64,000 bases of DNA. Origin: Massilia brevitalea. Lineage in GTDB: Bacteria; Pseudomonadota; Gammaproteobacteria; Burkholderiales; Burkholderiaceae_D. The stretch covers positions 120,399 through 184,398 of the forward strand of contig NZ_JAULSI010000003.1 in NCBI RefSeq assembly GCF_030711405.1, read 5' to 3'. The position numbers were made by a program, and so were the translations under genes. Shown here piece after piece: positions 1 through 6,945 of the stretch; position 1 is the first letter of the stretch, and the number at the start of each line of letters is the position of its first letter. Under the pieces are notes generated by a model. It searched no databases. It saw nothing but the letters and a program-made list of their open reading frames with translations, and was not told the DNA's origin.

Positions 1-106
1 TGCACGCATTATAGCAGCGGCATCCCCATCGGGGAAGTCTTAATTTATTACAACTCTCTGGCGGCATCTGGTAGATTGATCGCATCTGTTTCGGATACTG
101 ATACTT

Positions 107-3100
107 ATGCTGGGGTTCACCACATGGCGTGGCGCCTTGCGCGCAATCGCCTGCCTGCTGCTGGCGAGCATCTTCGCCAATGCAGCCAACGCCGCCGCAC
201 CACGCAACCTGCGTTTCGAACGCCTGTCCATCGAGCACGGCCTGACCCAGGAATCGGTGCTCACCATCCTGCAGGACCGCCAGGGCTTCATGTGGTTCGG
301 CACCCAGGCTGGCCTGAACCGCTACGACGGCTACCGCATCACCGCTTACCGCAACGACCCGCGCGACCAGGCATCGCTGCCCGACGGCTACGTCAACGCC
401 TCGCTCGAAGATGCCGAAGGGCGGCTCTGGTTCGGCACCAAGGGCGGGTTGGCGCGCCTCGATCCGGCCAGCGGCAAGTTCGTGCGCTACACCCTGCTCG
501 AAACCGGCACCGGCGAGCGCGCCAACCGCAGCGTGAATGCGATTGCTGTCGACCGCCACGGCATGCTCTGGCTCGGCACCAGCGATGGCCTGAAACGCTT
601 CGATCCGCGCACGGGCAGCTTCACCACCATTCGCCAGCCCGGCAGCCGCCTCGGCACCACGGGCGACCACATCGTGAATGCGCTGGCTTTCGACGCCCAG
701 GGTGCGCTCTGGGTCGGGACCCTGGAGGGCGTTGCGCGCCTGGCGCCGGGCGCGGACCGGCTGGTCTACTTCGCTCCCCTGAACGGCGACCCGCGCCGCG
801 CCCGCGTGACGGCGCTGGCCATGGGCCCGCGCGACACCCTGTGGGTCGGCACCGACGCCGGCATCGAGGAGTGGCGCCCCGGCGAGGGTGGGGGTGAGCC
901 GCAGCGGCGCGCGGTCGGCGCGGACGAAGGCATGGGCGATTTGCGCGTGCTGGCGCTGTACATCGACGCCGGCGGCACGCTCTGGGCCGGCACCGAGTTC
1001 GACGGCCTGAAGTGGCGCGAACCCACCAGCGGGCGCTTCGTGTCCTACCGCAACCGCGCGCTCGACCAGCACAGCCTGTCCGACAACCAGGTGGCGGCGG
1101 TACGCATTGACCGCACCGGCACGCTCTGGGTCGGCACCCGCTTCGGCGGCGTCAGCCGCACCGACCTGGCCAGCGGCGGCTTCTCGCACTTCAGCTACGA
1201 ACCCGAGAGCGGCTACCAGAACGGCTACAAGAAGGTACGCGACATCGCCGCGCGCGCCAACGGCGAGCTGTGGATCGGCACCTCGGGCGGTGGCCTGGTG
1301 CTGTTCGACCCGGCCAGCGGCCGCACGCGTGCGCTGCGCCACGAGGCCGGCAATCCGCGCTCGCTGCCGAGCGACGCCGTGCACAGCCTGTCGATTGTCG
1401 ACGGCCGCCTGTGGGCCGGCACGCCGGCCGGCCTGGCCTGGAGCCTTGAAGCCGGCGGCAACTTCCACCGCGTCGACCTGGGCCCGGACGGGAATGCCGC
1501 GCTGGTCCAGGCGGTGATGAAAACGCGCGACGGCGCCACCTGGGTGGTGTCGCGCGCCGGCCTGTATCTGCTCGGCCCCGACCTGAAGGTGCGCCGCTCC
1601 TGGCGCCACGACCCGGCGGACCCGGCAAGCCTGGGCGACAACCGCGTGTTCTCCATGGCCGAGGACAAGGACGGCATCCTGTGGGTCGGCACCGACAATG
1701 GCCTCGACCGCTTCGACCGCGCCACGAATCGCTTCACCCACTACCGCCATGACGACGCCGACCCCGACAGCCTGCGCCACGACCGCATCCACGACGTGAT
1801 GGTGAGTAGCAAAGGCGAGCTGTGGCTCGGCACCGCGGGCGGCCTGCACCGCATGGAGCGTGGCCCCGGCGGCAAGCCGGTGTTCCGCCATTTCACGATT
1901 ACCGATACCGGCCAGGCGATGCCGATCGGCGCGGTGCTGGAAGACGGCGCCGGGCGCCTGTGGGCCAGCACCACCATCGGTTTGTCGCGCGTCGACCCGG
2001 TCACTGGCCAGTACAAGCACTACACCGCCAAGGATGGCCTGATCGACGGCAGTTATTTCGTCGGTTCGGCCGCGCGCGGGCCGGACGGGCAGCTGCATTT
2101 CGGCGGCGTGACCGGCATGAATTCCTTCCAGCCCGATGCGATCCGCGACAATCCGTATCCGCCCGTGGTGCGCGTCACCGGCTTCACGGTGTTCAACAAG
2201 CCGCGCGCGCTGCCTCAGGGGGCGGTGACGCTGCCGTCGCGAGACTCGGTGTTCGCGCTCGAATTCGCGGCGCTGCACTACGCGGCGCCGGGCAGCAACC
2301 GCTATGCCTACCGGCTCGAAGGGTTCGACGAAGCCTGGGTCGAGACCGATGCCGGTAAACGCTTTGCCAGCTACACCAACCTGGACGCCGGCGATTACGT
2401 CTTCCGCGTGCGCGCCAGTAACAAGGACGGCGTCTGGAGCGAGGCGCCGGCGTCGCTGGCGATCACTATCACGCCGCCCTGGTGGAAGACCTGGTGGTTC
2501 CGCCTGCTGGCGCTGGCGCTGCTGGGCGCGGCGGGGCTGGCCGCCTACCGCTACCGCATCCGCGCGCTGGTCCAGCAAAAGGGCTGGCTCGAGCGCCAGG
2601 TGAATGCGCGCACCGCCGAGCTGCTGCTGCAAAAGGACGCGGCCGAGCGGCGCAAGCGCGAGGCCGAGCAGCAGAAGGACGCCGCCGACCAGGCGCGCCG
2701 CAACATCGCGCTGCTGTCCGACATCGGCCGGCGCCTGACCGCGAACCTCGACATCGAGGCCATCATGGACACCCTGCACGAGCACGTGCAGGTGCTGATG
2801 GACGCGCCGGTGTTCGCGGTGGTCGTGGCGCGCGGCGATGGCGAAGGCGAGGGCGCGCTCGACATTCCGTATGCGGTGGTCGATGGCCGCCGCTGCGGCC
2901 CCTCGGTGCGCGCGCGGCGCGATCCGGCCTCGCTGGCCGCCTGGAGCATCGAGCACGGGCGCGAAGTCTTCGTCAACGACCTGGAGCGGGAATCCGGGCG
3001 CTACCTGCCGGGCGTCACGCCGCAAGCGGTGGCGGAAAGCGCGCTGCCTGGCGCGGACGGCGACCTGGCGCCGCGCGCGCTGCCATGCTCCCTGTTGTTC

Positions 3101-4078
3101 CTGCCGGTGGCGGTGGGCCAGCGCGTGCTCGGGGCGCTGGCGGTGCAGAGCTATGCGCGCGGCGCCTACCAGCGCGTGCACCTCGACATGCTGCGCACGC
3201 TGGCCGCCTACGTCGGCGTGGCGCTGGACAATGCCCAGGCCTACCGCCAGCTGAAGGATGCGCAAACCCAGCTGGCGGCCCAGGAAAAGCTGGCCTCGCT
3301 CGGCTCGCTGGTGGCCGGCGTGGCGCACGAACTGAATACGCCGATCGGCAACAGCCTGCTGATGGCCAGCACCCTGCACGACAGGACGGCCGCCGTCCAC
3401 GCCGCGCTGGACGGGGCGGGGCTGCGCCGTTCGGAGCTGTCGGCCTACATCGGCGCCACGCGCGAAGCCTCGGAGCTGATCATGCGCAGCCTGCACCAGG
3501 CGGCCGAACTGGTAAACAGTTTCCGCCAGGTGTCGGTCGACCAGGCCAGCGCCCAGCGCCGCCGTTTTGAGTTGGGGCGCGCCTGCCAGGAAATCCTGGC
3601 TACCGTGATGAACACGGTGCGCATGGCCGGCCACAGCCTGGTCATCGAGGTGCCGGACGGGATCGTGATGGACAGCTACCCCGGCCCCTTCGGCCAGGTG
3701 ATGATCAATTTCGTCAACAACGCGCTGCTGCATGCCTTCGAGCGGCCCGGCGGGCAGATGCGCCTGTCGGCGCGCCAGCTCGACGCCGCCTGGATCGAGC
3801 TGCGCTTCGCCGACGACGGCCGCGGCATCGCACCCGAGCACCTGGCGCGCGTGTTCGACCCCTTCTTCACCACGCGCATGGGCCAGGGCGGCACCGGCCT
3901 GGGCCTGAACATCGCGCACACCATCGTGACCTCGCTGCTGGGCGGCTCGATCCGGGTCGAGAGCACGCCGGGCGAGGGCACCGTCTTCATCCTCGCGCTG
4001 CCGCTGCTGGCGGCCGAGGCGCGCCCGCCGACACAACCTGCTTCCCATTCCACCGACGAGAGGAAACTGCACGCATGA
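107..4078 (+). CDS. Sensor histidine kinase with periplasmic propeller (Reg_prop/Y_Y_Y)
   Basis: Inner-membrane sensor kinase of 1323 residues. A signal/anchor segment (about 8-30) precedes a long run of WFGT/WVGT-type blades (about 40-700) typical of two-component regulator propellers. A Y_Y_Y domain (about 715-785), one membrane helix (about 795-815), a charged coiled coil, a GAF-like domain (about 880-1055) and the transmitter follow. The H-box VAHELNTP places the phospho-acceptor at His1074; N-box NFVNNALLHAF and G-boxes DDGRGIAP and GTGLGLNI are intact. It has no receiver or HTH domain, so phosphate must go to a separate regulator, and none is adjacent. Its stop overlaps the lldD start by 4 nt, which suggests coupled translation. 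The ligand is unknown. No good ribosome site precedes the ATG, so the exact start is uncertain. Confidence 0.9.
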   Translation: MLGFTTWRGALRAIACLLLASIFANAANAAAPRNLRFERLSIEHGLTQESVLTILQDRQGFMWFGTQAGLNRYDGYRITAYRNDPRDQASLPDGYVNASLEDAEGRLWFGTKGGLARLDPASGKFVRYTLLETGTGERANRSVNAIAVDRHGMLWLGTSDGLKRFDPRTGSFTTIRQPGSRLGTTGDHIVNALAFDAQGALWVGTLEGVARLAPGADRLVYFAPLNGDPRRARVTALAMGPRDTLWVGTDAGIEEWRPGEGGGEPQRRAVGADEGMGDLRVLALYIDAGGTLWAGTEFDGLKWREPTSGRFVSYRNRALDQHSLSDNQVAAVRIDRTGTLWVGTRFGGVSRTDLASGGFSHFSYEPESGYQNGYKKVRDIAARANGELWIGTSGGGLVLFDPASGRTRALRHEAGNPRSLPSDAVHSLSIVDGRLWAGTPAGLAWSLEAGGNFHRVDLGPDGNAALVQAVMKTRDGATWVVSRAGLYLLGPDLKVRRSWRHDPADPASLGDNRVFSMAEDKDGILWVGTDNGLDRFDRATNRFTHYRHDDADPDSLRHDRIHDVMVSSKGELWLGTAGGLHRMERGPGGKPVFRHFTITDTGQAMPIGAVLEDGAGRLWASTTIGLSRVDPVTGQYKHYTAKDGLIDGSYFVGSAARGPDGQLHFGGVTGMNSFQPDAIRDNPYPPVVRVTGFTVFNKPRALPQGAVTLPSRDSVFALEFAALHYAAPGSNRYAYRLEGFDEAWVETDAGKRFASYTNLDAGDYVFRVRASNKDGVWSEAPASLAITITPPWWKTWWFRLLALALLGAAGLAAYRYRIRALVQQKGWLERQVNARTAELLLQKDAAERRKREAEQQKDAADQARRNIALLSDIGRRLTANLDIEAIMDTLHEHVQVLMDAPVFAVVVARGDGEGEGALDIPYAVVDGRRCGPSVRARRDPASLAAWSIEHGREVFVNDLERESGRYLPGVTPQAVAESALPGADGDLAPRALPCSLLFLPVAVGQRVLGALAVQSYARGAYQRVHLDMLRTLAAYVGVALDNAQAYRQLKDAQTQLAAQEKLASLGSLVAGVAHELNTPIGNSLLMASTLHDRTAAVHAALDGAGLRRSELSAYIGATREASELIMRSLHQAAELVNSFRQVSVDQASAQRRRFELGRACQEILATVMNTVRMAGHSLVIEVPDGIVMDSYPGPFGQVMINFVNNALLHAFERPGGQMRLSARQLDAAWIELRFADDGRGIAPEHLARVFDPFFTTRMGQGGTGLGLNIAHTIVTSLLGGSIRVESTPGEGTVFILALPLLAAEARPPTQPASHSTDERKLHA

Positions 4079-5220
4079 GTATCATCACGACCATCGAAGA
4101 CTTGCGCGTCCTGGCCAAGCGGCGCGTGCCGCGCATGTTCTACGACTACGCGGACGCCGGCTCCTGGACCGAGTCGACCTACCGCGCCAACGAGACGGAC
4201 TTCGCCGCCATCAAGTTCCGCCAGCGCGTGGCCGTCAACCTGGTCGACCGCAGCCTCAAGAGCACGATGATAGGGCAGGAAGTGGCGATGCCGGTGGCCC
4301 TGGCGCCGACCGGGCTGACCGGCATGCAGCATGCCGACGGCGAGATCCTGGCGGCGCGCGCGGCCGAGAAGATCGGCGTGCCGTTCACGCTGTCGACCAT
4401 GAGCATCTGCTCGATCGAGGACGTGGCGGCGCGCACCAAAAAACCGTTCTGGTTCCAGCTGTACGTGATGAAGGACCGCGATTTCATCGAGCGCCTGATC
4501 GACCGCGCGAAAGCGGCGAATTGCTCGGCGCTGGTGCTGACGCTGGATTTGCAGGTGCTGGGCCAGCGCCACAAGGACATCCGCAACGGCATGACGGCGC
4601 CGCCGAAGCTGACGATCCCGAACATGATGAACCTGGCGACCAAGCCGCGCTGGTGCCTGAACATGCTGCGCACGCCGCGCCGCCACTTCGGCAACATCGT
4701 CGGCCATGCGAAGAGCGTGTCGGACATGAGTTCGCTGTCGTCCTGGACCTCGCAGCAGTTCGATCCGGCGCTGAGCTGGCGCGACGTGGAGTGGATCAAG
4801 AACCGCTGGGGCGGCAAGCTGATCATCAAGGGCATCATGGACAACGAGGATGCGCGCCTGTGCGTGGAGAGCGGGGCGGATGCGCTGATCGTCTCGAACC
4901 ATGGCGGGCGCCAGCTCGACGGCGCGCAGTCGAGCATCGGGGCGCTGCCGGGAATCGTGGATGCGGTCGGCAAAGAGATCGAGGTGCACATGGACGGCGG
5001 CATCCGCTCGGGCCAGGACGTGATTCGCGCGCTGGCGCTGGGGGCCAAGGGCGTCTACATTGGCCGGCCCTTCCTGTACGGGCTGGGGGCGATGGGGGAG
5101 GCGGGGGTGGCAAGGTGCCTGGAGATCATCCGCAACGAGCTGGATTTGACGATGGCGTTTTGCGGCTTGCGCGATGTGACGCATGTGGACAGGAATATTC
5201 TCCTGCCGGGGACGTATTGA
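4075..5220 (+). CDS. lldD: FMN-dependent L-lactate dehydrogenase
   Basis: Flavoenzyme of the alpha-hydroxy-acid oxidase family, 381 residues, the usual length for LldD. It oxidises L-lactate to pyruvate at the inner membrane and feeds electrons to quinone. The TIM-barrel landmarks are present: YDYADAGSW near the N-terminus, the LAPTGLTGMQH segment, FQLYVMKDR, the active-site motif SNHGGRQLDG with catalytic His276, and the FMN-phosphate loop DGGIRSGQDV followed by GRPFLYGLG. The ATG lies in the ATGA overlap with the upstream kinase, with a ribosome site (GAGAGGAAA) inside the kinase end. Co-transcription with a sensor kinase hints at lactate or redox control, which is inference. A glycolate or mandelate oxidase is less likely given the motif match. 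Confidence 0.92.
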   Translation: MSIITTIEDLRVLAKRRVPRMFYDYADAGSWTESTYRANETDFAAIKFRQRVAVNLVDRSLKSTMIGQEVAMPVALAPTGLTGMQHADGEILAARAAEKIGVPFTLSTMSICSIEDVAARTKKPFWFQLYVMKDRDFIERLIDRAKAANCSALVLTLDLQVLGQRHKDIRNGMTAPPKLTIPNMMNLATKPRWCLNMLRTPRRHFGNIVGHAKSVSDMSSLSSWTSQQFDPALSWRDVEWIKNRWGGKLIIKGIMDNEDARLCVESGADALIVSNHGGRQLDGAQSSIGALPGIVDAVGKEIEVHMDGGIRSGQDVIRALALGAKGVYIGRPFLYGLGAMGEAGVARCLEIIRNELDLTMAFCGLRDVTHVDRNILLPGTY

Positions 5221-5246
5221 CGCGTTTCGATGTGCTGGTGTCGCAA

Positions 5247-5300
5247 TGGTGGGTACAAGTACCCACCCTACGCGGGTAGGGTGGGTTCTCGAACCCACCA
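5247..5300. repeat. Long imperfect hairpin repeat between convergent genes
   Basis: Two 25-nt arms (5247-5271 and 5276-5300) are reverse complements with three mismatches, separated by GCGG. Each arm is itself a smaller inverted repeat of GTGGGTAC/GTACCCAC type. It fills the gap between the converging lldD and hydroxyacid dehydrogenase genes, where it could end transcription from both sides. It has no T-tract, so it is not a classical intrinsic terminator. The GGTGGGYAC core recurs in the hairpin at 20109-20151, suggesting a REP-like family. Confidence 0.75.
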
Positions 5301-5324
5301 TCTCACCGGCCGATCATCGGCGAA

Positions 5325-6269
5325 TCACACCACATTCGCCGGCCGTCCCGCCTCCCACGCCTCGACATTCCCCACCAACATATCCGCCAGCGTCTGCATC
5401 GCCCCGCCACTCGCCCACGCCACATGCGGCGTGAGAATAAAGTTGGGCAGCCGCAGCCCCAGCAGCGGATTGTCCTGCCCCGGCGGCTCCTTGCTCAGCA
5501 CGTCGAACCCGGCCCCGCCGATGGTGCGCCGCATCAGCGCCTCGGCCAGCGCCGCCTCGTCCACCAACCCGCCGCGCGCGGTATTGATCAAGAGCCCGGT
5601 CGGCTTCATCAGCCCCAGCTCGCGCGCGCCGATCATGTGCCGCGTCTGCTCGTTCAGCGGCAAATGCAGGCTGATCACGTCGCAGCTGGCCAGCAGTTCG
5701 TCCAGCGGCATCGGCGTCACGTCCGGCTCGTCGACCGGCGAGCGCGACGTCACGCACACCTCCATCCCGAATGCGCGCCCGATCTGCGCCACGCGCCGCC
5801 CCAGCGCGCCATAGCCGACGATGCCGAGCCGGCTGCCTGAGAGGTCGCCGATCGGGTGGTCCAGCAGGCAGAAGCGGCTCGAATGCTCCCAGCGCCCGGC
5901 CTCGACGTCGGCCACATAGGCGCGCAGGTTGCGGCGCAGGGCCAGCATCAGGGTAAAGCAGTGCTCGGGCACCGACACCACCGAGTAATCGCGGATATTG
6001 CTGACCACAATGCCGCGCGCGCGGCAGGCTGCCAGGTCGACATTGTCGGTGCCGGTCGCGGCCACCGCCACCATCTTCAGCTCCGGCAGCTGGGCAATGG
6101 CTTCGGCCCGCAGCGGCACCTTGTTGGTGATGGCGATGCTGGCGCCGCGCAGGCGCTCGACTACCTGGTCCGGCGCGGTGGCCGCATGATCCTGCCAGTC
6201 GTGCGGAAAGGCGGGCCGGCGGACCTGGGCGATCAGGCTGTCGCGGTCGAGGAAGACGATCTTGTGCAT
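5325..6269 (-). CDS. D-2-hydroxyacid dehydrogenase (glycerate/hydroxypyruvate reductase type)
   Basis: NAD(P)-dependent D-isomer-specific 2-hydroxyacid dehydrogenase of 314 residues, cytoplasmic. The nucleotide-binding motif GIVGYGALGRRV is centred near residue 150. The catalytic Arg is in NTARGGLVDE, and the His in TPHVAWAS completes the Arg-Glu-His relay. Sequence pattern and length fit the glycerate dehydrogenase/hydroxypyruvate reductase branch, but the substrate cannot be fixed by eye. The start at 6269 (MHKIVFLDRD) is chosen because the family begins there; the frame stays open 13 codons further upstream. A weak GAGAG ribosome site precedes it. It is a single-gene unit facing lldD. Confidence 0.88.
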   Translation of the reverse strand: MHKIVFLDRDSLIAQVRRPAFPHDWQDHAATAPDQVVERLRGASIAITNKVPLRAEAIAQLPELKMVAVAATGTDNVDLAACRARGIVVSNIRDYSVVSVPEHCFTLMLALRRNLRAYVADVEAGRWEHSSRFCLLDHPIGDLSGSRLGIVGYGALGRRVAQIGRAFGMEVCVTSRSPVDEPDVTPMPLDELLASCDVISLHLPLNEQTRHMIGARELGLMKPTGLLINTARGGLVDEAALAEALMRRTIGGAGFDVLSKEPPGQDNPLLGLRLPNFILTPHVAWASGGAMQTLADMLVGNVEAWEAGRPANVV

Positions 6270-6304
6270 GGCGCTCTCGGTCGAAAGGGAAGCTTCATTG
6301 TAGA

Positions 6305-6329
6305 GCAAGCCGCGGCGTATGCGGCTTGC
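6305..6329. repeat. 9-bp perfect inverted repeat
   Basis: GCAAGCCGC (6305-6313) and GCGGCTTGC (6321-6329) are perfect reverse complements around a 7-nt loop. It lies just upstream of the hydroxyacid dehydrogenase gene and downstream of the terminator of the neighbouring gene. It could be an operator or the 5' leader hairpin of the dehydrogenase mRNA; no T-tract follows it on either strand. Confidence 0.5.
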
Positions 6330-6347
6330 ATGGCAGACCCGCAGGCG

Positions 6348-6378
6348 AAAAAAAGACAGGGCGAACCCTGTCTTTTTT
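6348..6378 (-). terminator. Intrinsic terminator
   Basis: AAAAAGACAGGG and CCCTGTCTTTTT pair around a CGAA loop and run into a T-tract when read leftward. It ends the transcript of the Ala/Lys-rich secreted protein gene (6409-6732). The A/T flanks make it usable in both directions. Confidence 0.85.
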
Positions 6379-6408
6379 GGCGGTATATGGAGGGGGGCTC
6401 GAGCGGCC

Positions 6409-6732
6409 TTATTTGGTGGAAGCGGTGGTGCTGGCCTTGTGGTCGGCAGCGTCAGCTTTGTGCTCCGCAGCGTCGGCCTTGGCCTCGGCTTTTTCCTTGG
6501 TGGCCTTTTTCTCGGCCTTGGCTTTCTTCTTGGCGGCGTCGGCCTTGGCTTCGGCGACGTCCGACTTGGCTTCGGCCTGGGCCTTTTCTACCTTGGCATC
6601 GGCCTTTGCGACATCCTTGGCTTCCTTGGCCTCGGCCTTGGTGGCCGGGGTGCTTGCCTGGGTGGCGGTGCTCTGGGCGAAAGCCGAGGTAGCGAACAGG
6701 CCAGCGATCAGGGTAGCGACGATTTTGCTCAT
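6409..6732 (-). CDS. Ala/Lys-rich secreted protein (TolA-like repeat)
   Basis: Small exported protein of 107 residues. The N-terminal signal peptide MSKIVATLIAGLFATSAFAQ ends in a good AFA-Q cleavage site. The mature part is almost entirely Ala, Lys, Glu and Asp in short heptad-like repeats (AEAK, ADAA) and is predicted to be a long single helix or disordered rod. Similar proteins are often auto-named TolA-like because of composition, not because of a TolA domain. The ribosome site AAAGGAAAG is good, and an intrinsic terminator follows at 6348-6378. A CTACACT -10-like box about 27 nt upstream suggests stationary-phase control. A histone-like or envelope-stress role are both possible; function unknown. 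Confidence 0.8.
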   Translation of the reverse strand: MSKIVATLIAGLFATSAFAQSTATQASTPATKAEAKEAKDVAKADAKVEKAQAEAKSDVAEAKADAAKKKAKAEKKATKEKAEAKADAAEHKADAADHKASTTASTK

Positions 6733-6758
6733 GGTGTGCTTTCCTTTAGTAGTGGAAA

Positions 6759-6765
6759 AGTGTAG
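6759..6765 (-). promoter_or_regulatory. SigmaS-type -10 box for the Ala/Lys-rich protein
   Basis: Read leftward, the sequence is CCTACACTTTT, a close match to the KCTAYRCTTAA pattern of sigmaS/sigma70 stationary-phase promoters, placed to give a leader of about 20 nt. No clear -35 is seen, as is usual for sigmaS promoters. Inferred from sequence only. Confidence 0.45.
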
Positions 6766-6908
6766 GCGTCCCGTCGGTCATTGTCCGGCGTTACTGAGCC
6801 CTTAACGCGGTCCGGTCCGACAACGTTGACAGGGATTACATCCCGTTACAAACAGCCATGGCGCAGGTTCACGGTTAGCTGCCGAACAGTCGCGCCGGCC
6901 TGCCGCGC

Positions 6909-6915
6909 CTAGACT
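6909..6915 (+). promoter_or_regulatory. SigmaS-type -10 box upstream of ligD
   Basis: CTAGACT, preceded by C and followed by GGCTG, sits about 30 nt before the ligD ATG. The same CCTAGACTG string occurs 70 nt upstream of the secreted-protein gene at 12527, and related boxes precede the SDR-ku operon and the 6409-6732 gene. This is inferred to be a common promoter class. Confidence 0.4.
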
Positions 6916-6945
6916 GGCTGCATCGCCGTGTTGCAGGAGAGGGCC

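Noticed and set aside
3676..5301. A 541-codon frame opposite lldD and the kinase end
   Set aside because: Composition is His/Arg/Gln-rich with no family pattern, and it covers two well-identified genes.
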